Source of the DNA: Methanofollis sp. UBA420
Lineage (GTDB): Archaea > Halobacteriota > Methanomicrobia > Methanomicrobiales > Methanofollaceae
Assembly: GCF_002498315.1 (NCBI RefSeq)
Contig: NZ_DAGX01000003.1
Coordinates: forward strand, 46,786 to 110,785
Direction: 5' to 3'
DNA length: 64,000 nt
Shown here: positions 7,859 to 16,869 of the stretch, piece by piece
Layout of the letters: every line of letters starts with the position of its first letter
Position numbering within the stretch: position 1 is the stretch's first letter
Position numbers and translations under genes: made by a program
Notes under the pieces: generated by a model
Told to the model about the DNA's origin: nothing
Database searches by the model: none
What the model saw: the letters and a program-made list of their open reading frames with translations, nothing else

Positions 7859-8101
7859 ATGGCAGAGAAGAGACTTGTCCGTCCGAAGAATGACCGCATG
7901 ATTGCCGGGGTCTGCAGCGGAATAGCCAGGTATCTGGGCATCGACCCGGCGATCGTGCGCATTGCGTGGGTTATCCTCTCCTTCTTCGGCTATATCGTCT
8001 TCGGGGTCCTTGCCTATATCATCGCCGTGATCATCATCCCCGAGGAAGAGGAAGGTGTTCTCGACGCGGATTTCACGGTGAAAGAGGAAGGGAAGGCCTG
8101 A
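7859..8101 (+). CDS. PspC domain membrane protein
   Basis: This 80-residue protein has the phage-shock PspC domain: KRLVRPKNDRMIAGVCSGIARYLGID (about residues 4-29), then one long hydrophobic segment (WVILSFFGYIVFGVLAYIIAVIII) and an acidic tail. Single-domain PspC proteins sit in the cytoplasmic membrane and are linked to envelope stress; the archaeal role is not defined. ATG 7859 gives the standard length. It is a lone gene between a divergent membrane peptide and an aminotransferase. Confidence 0.88.
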   Translation: MAEKRLVRPKNDRMIAGVCSGIARYLGIDPAIVRIAWVILSFFGYIVFGVLAYIIAVIIIPEEEEGVLDADFTVKEEGKA

Positions 8102-8143
8102 TCCTTCCCAAAATTATTTCTGCGGCGACCCGTATGGTTCAGT

Positions 8144-9316
8144 GTGACGCGTCGGTATGCTGCAAGAATGGCGAAGACACCCCGGTCCTTTATCAGGGAG
8201 ATCCTGAAGGTTACCGGGAACCCTGAGGTCATCTCTTTTGCCGGAGGCCTCCCGAACCCCGCTCTTATCAGGGTTGAAGAGATTGCGGAGGCGTCCCGAT
8301 CTGTTTTTGAAGACGGAGGTGCCGCCGCCCTTCAGTATTCTACGACCGAGGGCTACCTGCCTCTCAGGGAGTTCATCGCCGACCGGTACAGGCAGAGGCT
8401 CGGCCTTGAAGTTGGGCCCGACGAGATTCTCATCACCAGTGGTTCGCAACAGGCCCTCGACCTTATCGGCAAGGTCTTCCTCGACCCCGGTTCTGCCGTG
8501 GCGATCGAGCGCCCCGGTTATCTTGGTGCGATCCAGGCCTTCTCCCTGTACGAACCCCGTTTCTGTCCTGTCACTCTCGAAAAGGACGGGCCCGATATCG
8601 CGGCCCTGGAGAGGGTGCTCGAAGAGCGGGATGTCCGGTTCTTCTATGGTGTCCCGAACTCGCAGAACCCGTCGGGGATCACCTGGTCGCGGGAAAAAAG
8701 GGAGGATGTGGCCTCTCTCCTCGAAGGGACCGGCACTGTCTTTATCGAGGACGACGCCTACGGCGAACTGCGGTTCTCGGGCCGGCCTCTGCCGCCGGTG
8801 AAATCATATCTCCCCGAATCGACAGTCCTGACCGGGTCCTTCTCGAAGATCGCGGCGCCGGGACTGCGCATCGGCTGGATCTGTGCGGAACCCGGGATCC
8901 TCGACCGCCTCGTCGTCGCGAAGCAGGCATCAGACCTCCATTCCAGCACCCTCGACCAGCGGATTCTCGCCCGGTACCTTCGGGATACTGATCTCGATGC
9001 GCATGTCGGGGAGATCTGCCGGGTGTACGGCCGGCACTGCAGCCTGATGGCCTCCCTGATAGACGAACTCTTCCCTGATGGTGTCGCCCGCACCAATCCG
9101 GAGGGTGGGATGTTCCTCTGGGCGACCCTCCCTCCCGGCCTCTCCTCGATGGCCCTCTTCGAGCGGGCCCTTGCGGAGCATGTTGCCATCCTGCCCGGCC
9201 TGCCCTTCTACGTGGACGGTGGCGGGGAGAACACGGTCCGCCTCAGCTTCTCGAATGCCGATGAGGAGAGAATCGCCGAGGGGATGCACCGCCTTGCGCG
9301 GGCCCTCGGCGCATAG
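8144..9316 (+). CDS. PLP-dependent aminotransferase, class I/II (2-aminoadipate/aromatic type)
   Basis: This fold-type I aminotransferase resembles LysN/ArAT-like archaeal enzymes. Features seen: N-terminal FIREILKVTGNPEVISFAGG, LITSGSQQALDLIG, the PNSQNPSG loop, EDDAYGELRF, and the Schiff-base lysine in TGSFSKIAAPGLRIGW (about residue 230). The start is GTG 8144, because the conserved RYAARMAKTPRS segment lies upstream of the first in-frame ATG (8168). At 390 residues it is of normal length. Substrate cannot be told from sequence; aromatic amino acids, aspartate or 2-aminoadipate are possible. Confidence 0.9.
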   Translation: MTRRYAARMAKTPRSFIREILKVTGNPEVISFAGGLPNPALIRVEEIAEASRSVFEDGGAAALQYSTTEGYLPLREFIADRYRQRLGLEVGPDEILITSGSQQALDLIGKVFLDPGSAVAIERPGYLGAIQAFSLYEPRFCPVTLEKDGPDIAALERVLEERDVRFFYGVPNSQNPSGITWSREKREDVASLLEGTGTVFIEDDAYGELRFSGRPLPPVKSYLPESTVLTGSFSKIAAPGLRIGWICAEPGILDRLVVAKQASDLHSSTLDQRILARYLRDTDLDAHVGEICRVYGRHCSLMASLIDELFPDGVARTNPEGGMFLWATLPPGLSSMALFERALAEHVAILPGLPFYVDGGGENTVRLSFSNADEERIAEGMHRLARALGA

Positions 9317-9317
9317 T

Positions 9318-10508
9318 TCAGGCGGTTTCCCCGATCCTTTCGCCCCTGTATAACCAGTTCCGGTAGACGATCGGTGTCACCACCGTTGTCAGAAGGCTCA
9401 TCAGCACGATCGCCAGATAGATGCCCTGGTCGATGAGGTTCAGGTTGAGGCCGATGAGGGCGACGATCATCGCCACTTCGCCCCGGGGCACCATGCCGAA
9501 GCCGAGGATCAGGCTGTCCTGCCACCCTATTCCCATGAAGCGGGCGGGAATGCCGCAGCCGACGATCTTGGTGATCACAGCCATCACCGTCAGGGCGGTG
9601 AGGAGGACGAGGATGTCCGGCGTGAGAGCCGAGAAATCGGCGAGGATTCCCAGGGATACGAAGAAGATCGAGGCGAAGATGACATGGAGATACTCGGCCC
9701 CCTCCTTCAGGTCGCGGGAGTTGACGATATTGACCCCGTGGAAGGAGACGCCTGCGATGAATGCCCCGATGATCGCCGATATTCCGACGGCCTCCGCGCC
9801 GAGGGCGTAGAGAAAGGCGAACATCATCGCTGTGATGAAGAGGAACTCCGGGTACTTCCGGGAGAAGGGGGTCCGGTCGATCCATTCGAGGAGAGGGGCG
9901 ACGATCTTGATGCCGGCAAATCCGGCAAGAACGATGAAGACAACGTCCTTCATGACGACCGCGGTGACCGAGAGGGGTGTGAATGTCCCGGCGACGACGT
10001 CGATGGTCATCGAGAGGGCCATCAGGGAGAGAACATCGTCGATGACCGCCGTGCCTATGATCGCCCGCGCCACGCCGGTGTCGAGTTTTCCCATCTCCCG
10101 CAGGACATTGGCGGTGATCGCAATGCTCGTCGCCGTCATCGCCGTCCCGACAAAGACGGCGCTCTCGAAGCCGTAGCCGAGTGCGGCGGTGAGCCAGTAG
10201 CCGCCAATCCAGGGGACGATGACCCCGAAAAGTCCGATCACGGCGTAGCGCAGATCAAGGATGTCCCGGAGATCGAACTCCAGGCCGATGACAAAGAGAA
10301 GGATGACGGCGCCGAGAGCGGCGAGACTCCGCACGAAATCAGTGTACGTGATCAGGCCGAGGATGCTCGGCCCCACGATGATCCCGACCAGGATCTCCCC
10401 GATCACCGCGGACTGGTTGATCCTGGACGCCACCAGGTAGCCCGCGAGGGCGACGAAGAGGAGGAGGCTCATCTGGAACTCGATGGTCGAGGCGATTTCT
10501 GCGGACAT
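9318..10508 (-). CDS. cation:proton antiporter (CPA2/Kef-type)
   Basis: A 396-residue polytopic membrane protein of the monovalent cation:proton antiporter-2 family, with about twelve hydrophobic spans and no RCK/TrkA nucleotide-binding tail. The family signature is visible in the N-terminal ASRINQSAVIGEILVGIIVG, VILLFVIGLEFDL, the TATSIAITANVL/DDVLSLMAL pair (ion-binding Asp region, about residues 125-175), and MVPRGEVAMIVA near the end. It probably exchanges Na+ or K+ for protons. It converges on the aminotransferase with a one-base gap. Confidence 0.93.
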   Translation of the reverse strand: MSAEIASTIEFQMSLLLFVALAGYLVASRINQSAVIGEILVGIIVGPSILGLITYTDFVRSLAALGAVILLFVIGLEFDLRDILDLRYAVIGLFGVIVPWIGGYWLTAALGYGFESAVFVGTAMTATSIAITANVLREMGKLDTGVARAIIGTAVIDDVLSLMALSMTIDVVAGTFTPLSVTAVVMKDVVFIVLAGFAGIKIVAPLLEWIDRTPFSRKYPEFLFITAMMFAFLYALGAEAVGISAIIGAFIAGVSFHGVNIVNSRDLKEGAEYLHVIFASIFFVSLGILADFSALTPDILVLLTALTVMAVITKIVGCGIPARFMGIGWQDSLILGFGMVPRGEVAMIVALIGLNLNLIDQGIYLAIVLMSLLTTVVTPIVYRNWLYRGERIGETA

Positions 10509-10550
10509 GGGATCGATCTCGTCGTCGGCGTTTTTAACCCCGCCGGCTGT

Positions 10551-10793
10551 TCACCCCTCCTGCCATCCCGGGTTTTCCGCGAGGAATGCCCTCTCTTTCT
10601 CTTCCATCTGCTCTGCCGTGAAGGACGCGGGCATATGGATGCACCGGTGTTCCCTGAAGACGCCGCAGAGGAATGCCCCCTGCCTCTCGTCAGCCGGACA
10701 GGCCCCGTAAGTGCCGGCGTCGAAGTCGTGGTAGACATATTCGAGGCCCTCGCGTTCTGCGATCTCCTTCGCCTCTCTCCATGACCCTGCCAT
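10551..10793 (-). CDS. small Cys-containing hypothetical protein (80 aa)
   Basis: The function is not recognised. The sequence MAGSWREAKEIAEREG continues to an YGACPADERQGAFLCGVFREHRCIH segment with three cysteines and several histidines, which might bind a metal, and ends in a charged helix (TAEQMEEKERAFLAE). It uses an ATG start and lies just upstream of the antiporter on the same strand (42-base gap), so the two may be cotranscribed. Confidence 0.65.
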   Translation of the reverse strand: MAGSWREAKEIAEREGLEYVYHDFDAGTYGACPADERQGAFLCGVFREHRCIHMPASFTAEQMEEKERAFLAENPGWQEG

Positions 10794-10813
10794 ACCCTTC
10801 CCGTGCGCGGGTA

Positions 10814-11413
10814 TTATATGTACATTTCCCGGAGCACCTGCCGGCAGGCGCCGCCAGTGCCGACGCGGCAGAGGACTGCGCCCTCTGCTGTGAAACGGTA
10901 TGGCAGGGGGAGGGCGGTGTCCCTTTCAGAGGCTTCGCCCCTGCCGAGGGTGATATGGGGGGAGTACCGGGCGCGCAGGAAATCGCGGGCATACGCGGCC
11001 ATGGACGGTTCGTCCTCCTCTCCGTCCCTGAGGAGGAGGGCAGGTTGTTCGTCAACGGCGACTTCCCCGAGGGCCTTTGCCGCCGCGCGGTGGAGAGCGA
11101 GGAGCGGTCCGTCGGTGGCGAGGTCGAATCCTGCGACCCTCTGCCCCGACCCGGTTGTCACCGTGGAGATGCCGGTGACAGTGATATCGAGGGGAAAGTG
11201 AGGCACGAGGCTCTCCAGAGAGATCCCTGCAAGGTCTCCCTCCGGCACCGCGGCCATCGCGAGGGTGATGTGGGGGACGGCGTCAGGCCCGAAACAGATG
11301 GTTCTGGTGTTTGAATGCCCGACGAGGAGACGGTTGATCCGGGCCGCCTCGTCCCTGATCCCGGCAGGGAGGACGACCGCGATATCGACGGCGAGGGGAT
11401 GCGCATGGTGCAT
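10814..11413 (-). CDS. 2'-5' RNA ligase-like / 2H phosphoesterase family protein
   Basis: The protein has the two HxT signatures that define the 2H phosphoesterase superfamily: PHITLAM (about residues 47-53) and PHITLGR (about residues 152-158), spaced as in LigT/ThpR. Such enzymes act on 2',3'-cyclic or 2'-5' RNA phosphodiester bonds. At 199 residues it is of normal length. The ATG start (MHHAHPLAVDI) was used; a second in-frame start is not needed. It lies upstream of the 80-residue protein with a 20-base gap. Confidence 0.85.
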   Translation of the reverse strand: MHHAHPLAVDIAVVLPAGIRDEAARINRLLVGHSNTRTICFGPDAVPHITLAMAAVPEGDLAGISLESLVPHFPLDITVTGISTVTTGSGQRVAGFDLATDGPLLALHRAAAKALGEVAVDEQPALLLRDGEEDEPSMAAYARDFLRARYSPHITLGRGEASERDTALPLPYRFTAEGAVLCRVGTGGACRQVLREMYI

Positions 11414-11503
11414 GAAGAAGGGTGGATCGCAGGGGTGATATGCCTGTCTCAGTCGGCAGAAAGATAACCATGTCCAGCATATAGCTAACCACAGGAGTTA
11501 CCC

Positions 11504-11764
11504 ATGGAAAGCAATACTCTCTATGTCGGGAATCTCAACTACGAGACAACCGAAGAACAGCTCACCGAACTCTTCTCTGAATACAGCGAACCCACCTCCG
11601 TCAGGATCATCCCGCGCAAGGGCTTTGGTTTTGTTGAGTTCTCCTCCCCTGAGGAAGCCGAGAAGGTAATGACCGCCCTGAACGGCACCGAGTTCATGGG
11701 CCGTGCCCTGCGTATGGATGAGGCGAGGCCGCGCGAGCCCCGTACCGATTCCCGCAGATACTAA
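11504..11764 (+). CDS. RNA recognition motif (RRM) protein
   Basis: A single RRM of 86 residues: RNP2 is LYVGNL (residues 6-11) and RNP1 is KGFGFVEF (about 44-51), both with the aromatic RNA-stacking residues, followed by a short basic, Arg-rich tail. Free-standing RRM proteins occur in methanogens and bacteria and bind single-stranded RNA; a role in cold or RNA metabolism is plausible. GGAGTTACCC precedes the ATG. A strong hairpin-T-run terminator follows at once, implying a highly expressed single-gene transcript. Confidence 0.93.
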   Translation: MESNTLYVGNLNYETTEEQLTELFSEYSEPTSVRIIPRKGFGFVEFSSPEEAEKVMTALNGTEFMGRALRMDEARPREPRTDSRRY

Positions 11765-11776
11765 GAATACTCCTTG

Positions 11777-11800
11777 CCGGGGACACCCCGGTCTTTTTTT
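11777..11800 (+). terminator. hairpin plus T-run terminator after the RRM gene
   Basis: CCGGGG (11777-11782), loop ACA, CCCCGG (11786-11791), then TCTTTTTTT. It lies 13 bases after the RRM stop codon and has the full bacterial-style intrinsic terminator form; in archaea the T-run is the main signal. Confidence 0.7.
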
Positions 11801-11995
11801 CCGGGGATAATCCCCCGGAAAAGTTATTCCTGCAGACCTTCAGGTTTCGACTCCTTTGCGATCATGGTCTTCTTCGCTCATGGCAGGAGACGTATCTTTC
11901 ATTCTCCGCTCTCTTCTGATCAGACACGGGAAGGCAGAAGAGAAGGTCGTGAAGGGCGAGTCTGCCGTTCCTCTCCGTCCTCACCGATTGTGTTC

Positions 11996-14644
11996 TCACC
12001 CGCTTTTTTCCCGCCGCTTCACCGCCCATTTCCAGCCCTCCCCTGCAGCGAGGAGGGGCAGGCTGATGAGGACGAGGAGGGCCCAGTCTCCTACACTGAG
12101 GGGGACGGTCCTGAAGGCCGCCTGGAGGATGGGGTGGTAGACGGCCGCCACCTGGAGGGCAAGGCTCCCGGCGACCGCTGCGACGAGGTACCTGTTTGAG
12201 AAAGGCCCTATCTCGCGGAGGGTCGATGAGAATGACCTGAAGTTGAAGACATTGATCAGTTCGAAGACCACGAAACCGGTGAAGGCGAGGGTTCGGGCTC
12301 TGTCGAGGTCGGCCTCCTGGAGGAGGGCGAAGATGAGGAGGACGACCGCACCGATCCAGCCGCCGATCAGGAGGACCGCGGTCATGGCGCGGGAGGAGAG
12401 GATCTCTGCACCCGGGTCTGCAGGCGGCCGGCGCATGATCCCCCTCTCTGCCGGTTCGACCCCGAGGACGAGGGCGGTCGCACCATCGGTCACCAGGTTC
12501 ACCCAGAGGATCTGGGCCGGCAGGAGGACGAGGGGCAGGCCGACGACGAGTCCGCCCGCGACGGCGACGATCTCACCGACGTTCGAGGAGAGGAGGTACC
12601 GCGTGAACTTCGCGATGTTGTCCGCCTCCCGTCGCCCCTCTTCGACTCCGGCGACGATGCTTGCGAAGTTGTCGTCCACGAGGACGATGTCGCTCGCCTC
12701 TCTGGCGACGTCCGTCCCCTTGACGCCCATCGCGATCCCGACATGCGCCTTTTTCAGGGCGGGGGCGTCGTTCACTCCGTCGCCGGTCATGGCGACGATA
12801 TGGCCGTCCCCGGTGAGGAGGCCGATCACCCTGAGTTTATGTTCAGCGGTGACCCGTGCAAGGATATTCGCAGATTTCAGTGCGGCAAGGAGACTGGTGT
12901 CGTCCATCCCGTCGATATCTGCGCCGGTCAGGGCTTCACCCTGCCCGAGCCCGACAGCCCGGCCGACCGCCGCCGCCGTAAGGGATGCGTCTCCGGTGAT
13001 CATGATCACGTTTATCCCCGCCTTTCTTGCCCGTTCCACTGCTTCTCTCGCCTCTTCACGCGGCGGGTCCTGGATGCCCGCGGCCCCCAGATAGACGAGC
13101 CCCTCCTCCGGGTCTTCGCCGTCGTCGAAAGGGCGGTATGCCGCCGCGATCACCCTGAGGCCCTCTCCTGCCATCCCCTCGACCCCGGCCGCCAGCACCT
13201 CCAGTGTCTCCGTGTCGAGAGACCTGGCCGCCCCGTCAGCGAGCACCGCAGTGCAGCGGGCAAGGACGATCTCTGGCCCTCCCTTCATGTATGCGATCCG
13301 TCTCTCTCCTTTCCCCACAATGACGGTCATCCGTTTCCTCGCCGAGGAGAAGGAGAGTTCCTCTTCGATCCCCGGGAGACCGTCGCGCCCGATCCCGGCC
13401 TTTGCCGCGGCGACGACGAGCGCTCCCTCGGTCGGACTCCCGATGATCCCGCCGTCTGGCGTGAGTGAGGCGTGGCTGCAGATGACGGCGGCCCGGAGGA
13501 AAGCTGAAAGCCCGGGCACTTCTGCAGGATCGACGGCCCTCTCCCCCACGAAAAATCCTCCCATCGGGGCGTAGCCGGTGCCACTCACCCTGATATCCCG
13601 GCCTGGCAGGGCGATCGCCGTCACCGTCATCTCGTTCTTCGTGAGAGTGCCGGTCTTGTCCGTGCCGATCACCGAGACCGCCCCAAGGGTCTCCGAGGCC
13701 GGCAGGTGACGGATGAGGCAGTTTCTCCTGAGCATCGCCCGCACCCCGATCGCCAGGGTAAGGGTCACCACCGCGGGCAGACCCTCCGGGATCACGGCGA
13801 CGGCCAGGGACACCCCGATCAGGACGAGCTCATAGGCCCCGCGCCCCTGGAGGAGGCCGGCGAGCACGACTGCCGCAGCGACGAAAAGCGCGATCTGGCC
13901 GATACGTGTCGAGAGGACGGCGAGCCGCCGGGCAAGAGGTGTCTCGATATCCCTGACCGTGCGGGAAAGCCCTGCGATCCGCCCGAACTCGGTCGCCATC
14001 CCGGTGGCGACGGCAACCCCCCTCCCCCGCCCGTTCACGACCGCCGTCCCCATGTAGGCCATGTTCGCCCGCTCCATCAGAGGGGTCTCCTCCGGGAGGG
14101 GAAGGACGGCCTTGCCCACCGGCACCGACTCCCCGGTGAGCGGTGCCTCGTCGACCTGGAGACTTGTCGCCGAGATAAGGCGGAGGTCGGCCGGCACCTT
14201 CATCCCTGTATCGAGGACGACGATGTCCCCGGGTACGACCGCCGCCGCATCGATCCCGGTCTCTGCCCCGCCCCTCACCACGACGGCCTGCAGGCCGAGC
14301 ATCCGCCTGAGCGCTTCCATCGCCTTCTCTGCCTGCCACTCCTGGGCCGCGCCGAAGGCTGCGTTCATGAGAACGATGATCAGGATTGCGACGGCATCGA
14401 CAGTCTCTCCGATAATGAGGGAAAAGACCGCGGCGGCGATGAGAACGGCGACGAGGGTGCTCCTGAACTGGCGGATGATGATCGCCCCCGGGCCAGGCGC
14501 CTCCTCCCTGTCGAGGCGGTTCTCGCCGTAGCGTTCCAGCCGTACACCTGCCTCTGCCGGGGACAGACCCTCCTCGCACGACCCGAGGGTCAGGAGGGCC
14601 TCGGCCTGATCGCGGGCATGCCAGGGGGCAGAAGAGTCCGCCAT
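11996..14644 (-). CDS. P-type cation-transporting ATPase (P2A, probably Ca2+)
   Basis: This 882-residue pump has an N-terminal cation ATPase domain, an actuator loop with TGES, the membrane motif VAVIPEGLPAVV, the phosphorylation motif DKTGTLT (Asp near residue 329), KGGPE in the nucleotide domain, MTGDASLTA and MTGDGVNDAPALKKA hinge motifs, and the M6 segment NLVTDGATALVLG. The PEGLP and NLVTDG pairing is typical of SERCA/PMR1-like Ca2+ pumps rather than heavy-metal ATPases, which would have CPC. It should expel Ca2+ (or Mn2+) across the cytoplasmic membrane. It is transcribed alone, divergently from the DUF432 gene. Confidence 0.93.
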   Translation of the reverse strand: MADSSAPWHARDQAEALLTLGSCEEGLSPAEAGVRLERYGENRLDREEAPGPGAIIIRQFRSTLVAVLIAAAVFSLIIGETVDAVAILIIVLMNAAFGAAQEWQAEKAMEALRRMLGLQAVVVRGGAETGIDAAAVVPGDIVVLDTGMKVPADLRLISATSLQVDEAPLTGESVPVGKAVLPLPEETPLMERANMAYMGTAVVNGRGRGVAVATGMATEFGRIAGLSRTVRDIETPLARRLAVLSTRIGQIALFVAAAVVLAGLLQGRGAYELVLIGVSLAVAVIPEGLPAVVTLTLAIGVRAMLRRNCLIRHLPASETLGAVSVIGTDKTGTLTKNEMTVTAIALPGRDIRVSGTGYAPMGGFFVGERAVDPAEVPGLSAFLRAAVICSHASLTPDGGIIGSPTEGALVVAAAKAGIGRDGLPGIEEELSFSSARKRMTVIVGKGERRIAYMKGGPEIVLARCTAVLADGAARSLDTETLEVLAAGVEGMAGEGLRVIAAAYRPFDDGEDPEEGLVYLGAAGIQDPPREEAREAVERARKAGINVIMITGDASLTAAAVGRAVGLGQGEALTGADIDGMDDTSLLAALKSANILARVTAEHKLRVIGLLTGDGHIVAMTGDGVNDAPALKKAHVGIAMGVKGTDVAREASDIVLVDDNFASIVAGVEEGRREADNIAKFTRYLLSSNVGEIVAVAGGLVVGLPLVLLPAQILWVNLVTDGATALVLGVEPAERGIMRRPPADPGAEILSSRAMTAVLLIGGWIGAVVLLIFALLQEADLDRARTLAFTGFVVFELINVFNFRSFSSTLREIGPFSNRYLVAAVAGSLALQVAAVYHPILQAAFRTVPLSVGDWALLVLISLPLLAAGEGWKWAVKRREKSG

Positions 14645-14712
14645 TGCACCGCGATTCTCTCCCCCGCTATATAGAGGGATCGACCGTACCCCTTAGATAC
14701 CCTTAATACCGC

Positions 14713-15435
14713 ATGCCCGAGACATTTACCGTGTACGGCACTTACGACCTTTCCTTCAGGTACGAGAAGGACGGCCTCGATCTCTCGATCGAGCCAGAGG
14801 ATGGGAAGTATCTCTACCGCCGCACCCTGAACGGGCAGACGAAGACGCGGACCATCCTTTCCTCTGGCGGTCGGCTGATCATCAACCCGGTCGAGCCCCT
14901 CAACCTCCCCAAGGAGATCTGCCGGAATCTCCTGGTTGAATTCGAACCCCTCTCGATCGAACCGGGCGCCGAGCAGACTGTCTACCTCACCTTCCCTGTC
15001 GAGATCGGCGTTTTTGTCGCCGGCCGGGGAAATCTCGAACTCCTGGATATCTTCTCCTGGAATAGCCAGAAGTACACTCTGTACGGCTCGTCAGAGAAAG
15101 GGGTGATCGCTCGGTGGTGGCCGAGCACCGCCCGCTCTGCCCCTCCTGATCTCGATCCCCTGAATGAGGGTCTCCTGTCCCTTGAGATCTCCAATACGAC
15201 GCGGGAATGGGTCGAAGTCTCGAAGATCGTCCTGGACGGTTTCGGCATGAAGATCTACTATGGCGACCTTGTTTCCGTACAGGCGTGGATGCGTGTCCTC
15301 AGCACGATGGTGGCGGAGACCGGTTTTTACGACCGGTCTGCCCGTGAGGGGCAGAAGAAGGCGGTCGAACTCTTCACGGTGCATCGACTTGCGGGGGTCG
15401 AGCGCCAGCGTTTCCTGATGGACCGGGGGCTGTGA
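14713..15435 (+). CDS. DUF432 family protein
   Basis: A 240-residue soluble protein of a family seen in methanogens next to small-conductance mechanosensitive channels. It looks beta-rich in the first half (YDLSFRYEKDGLDLSIEPEDG, NPVEPLNLP, VYLTFPVEIGVF) and ends in a mostly helical part. No catalytic motif is evident. It sits three bases before the MscS gene, so the two are cotranscribed; a regulatory or partner role for the channel is a context-based guess. The ATG start follows a short leader. Confidence 0.8.
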   Translation: MPETFTVYGTYDLSFRYEKDGLDLSIEPEDGKYLYRRTLNGQTKTRTILSSGGRLIINPVEPLNLPKEICRNLLVEFEPLSIEPGAEQTVYLTFPVEIGVFVAGRGNLELLDIFSWNSQKYTLYGSSEKGVIARWWPSTARSAPPDLDPLNEGLLSLEISNTTREWVEVSKIVLDGFGMKIYYGDLVSVQAWMRVLSTMVAETGFYDRSAREGQKKAVELFTVHRLAGVERQRFLMDRGL

Positions 15436-15438
15436 GCA

Positions 15439-16320
15439 GTGTTTGGCTTCGACTTTGGCCTTGACGACCCCATCTTCTTCTACCCCTCCCTCAGCTGGGG
15501 GCACCTCGTCTACATCGTCCTCGTCATCCTCATTGCGGCGACGGTAGCGAAGGCGGCGACCCTCTACCTCAGGAAAACCCTCACCGACAAGATCAAACTG
15601 AGCCAGCTCGACCTCCTCCTCAAGGCCGTCAACTACTCGGTGCTCATTATCACCGTCCTGATCATCGTCCCCTTCTTCAAGATTGACCTCGGCGGCCTCC
15701 TCGTGGCCGGCGGGTTCGCTTCGATCGTCATCGGTATCGCCAGCCAGAGCGTGCTCGGGAACCTGATCTCGGGTCTCTTCCTCATTCTTGAGCGGCCAAT
15801 CACCATCGGTGACAACATCAATATCGGGAGCGTGAGCGGGAACATCACCGACATCAACATCTTCTCGACGATCGTGAAGACCTATGACGGCGTCTATGTG
15901 CGGATCCCGAATGAAAAGGTCTTCACCTCTGAGATCACAAATTATGTGGCCCACGAGGCGCGGCGGTTCGAGTACGTCATCGGGATCCCGTACGACGACG
16001 ACGCGAACGAGGCGATCAGGATCATCAGGGAGGTCGTCTGGAGCCACCCCTTCGCCCTGAAGGATCCGTCGCCCTCCGTCTATGTCGACGAACTCGCCGA
16101 CAGTTCGGTGAATATCAAGGTGCGGATCTGGGCGCCTGCCACCGAGTGGTGGGACGTCCGGACCGATCTCCTCTGGAAGATCAAGGAGGAACTCTCGAAG
16201 AACGGTATCGAGATGCCCTTCCCGCAACAGGCGATCTGGTTCCAGAACGAGCTGCAGGGGCGGGTCGCGTTGAGTTCGGGCGATGGTCGGTCGCGGGCCG
16301 GCCCTGACGAGGATACCTGA
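15439..16320 (+). CDS. MscS-family mechanosensitive ion channel
   Basis: MscS channels open under membrane tension to release solutes. The protein has two N-terminal membrane spans, then the pore-lining helix motif with alternating Gly/Ala/Ser (GGFASIVIGIASQSVLGN, about residues 92-109), the beta domain (ITIGDNINIGSVSGNITDI, RIPNEKVF) and a C-terminal alpha/beta domain. The start is GTG, three bases after the DUF432 stop codon. The 293-residue length is normal. A HEAT-repeat gene follows after five bases. Confidence 0.93.
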   Translation: MFGFDFGLDDPIFFYPSLSWGHLVYIVLVILIAATVAKAATLYLRKTLTDKIKLSQLDLLLKAVNYSVLIITVLIIVPFFKIDLGGLLVAGGFASIVIGIASQSVLGNLISGLFLILERPITIGDNINIGSVSGNITDINIFSTIVKTYDGVYVRIPNEKVFTSEITNYVAHEARRFEYVIGIPYDDDANEAIRIIREVVWSHPFALKDPSPSVYVDELADSSVNIKVRIWAPATEWWDVRTDLLWKIKEELSKNGIEMPFPQQAIWFQNELQGRVALSSGDGRSRAGPDEDT

Positions 16321-16325
16321 GGTGC

Positions 16326-16838
16326 ATGATGGCAGACGAGATGACAGATCTGATCCTGGCGCTTTCTTCGCAGGATCTCGATAAAAGGCACGAAGCAGAG
16401 GAACGCCTTGTGGCGATCGGGGAGGATGCGGTCCTCCCCCTGATCGAGGTGCTGATCGATGAGGACGCCGGCGCCCGCTGGTACGCCGGCCGGGTCCTCG
16501 CCAGGATCGGCGCACCCGTGATCAGGCCCCTGATCCTCACGATGATCGTGGAGCAGGACACGCAGTTCAGGCGCTACGCGGCGGCGGCCCTGGGTTCGAT
16601 GGGTGAGACTGCGGTAGAGCCTCTCATCGAGGCATTTTCAAGCGAAGACCGCGAACTCCGCGGCTTTATCGCCCTCGCCCTCTGCCGGATCGGCGAACCA
16701 GCGCGGGGGCCGCTGAAGCGGCTTGCCAGCGAGGGTGATGAGGTGCAGCGGTCCTGCGCCCGCCTCACCCTCTGGAAAATGGGGGAGGAGGGGATCAACG
16801 ACCTGGTTGGTTCCCTCGATGCCGGGAAGGCCACATAA
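16326..16838 (+). CDS. HEAT-repeat protein (170 aa)
   Basis: This soluble protein is built of about five PBS-lyase-type HEAT repeats, each around 31 residues, with the recurring pattern ...A-x-x-L-x-x-I-G-x-x-A-V-x-P-L-I-E-x-L... (for example residues 20-50, 51-80, 81-112). Such proteins act as protein-interaction scaffolds; the partner is unknown. It immediately follows the channel gene, suggesting a role with that membrane system. The start is ATG 16326, overlapped by a second ATG at 16329. Confidence 0.85.
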   Translation: MMADEMTDLILALSSQDLDKRHEAEERLVAIGEDAVLPLIEVLIDEDAGARWYAGRVLARIGAPVIRPLILTMIVEQDTQFRRYAAAALGSMGETAVEPLIEAFSSEDRELRGFIALALCRIGEPARGPLKRLASEGDEVQRSCARLTLWKMGEEGINDLVGSLDAGKAT

Positions 16839-16869
16839 TTTTTTACGTCCTGCAGGCGACTCCGGTGTG

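Noticed and set aside
9684..10784. 366-residue plus-strand frame opposite the cation antiporter
   Set aside because: Strongly Asp/Glu/Gly/His-rich, hydrophilic mirror of a membrane protein; no domain.
13706..14674. 322-residue plus-strand frame opposite the P-type ATPase
   Set aside because: Pro/Arg/His/Asp-rich composition typical of antisense frames over GC-rich genes.
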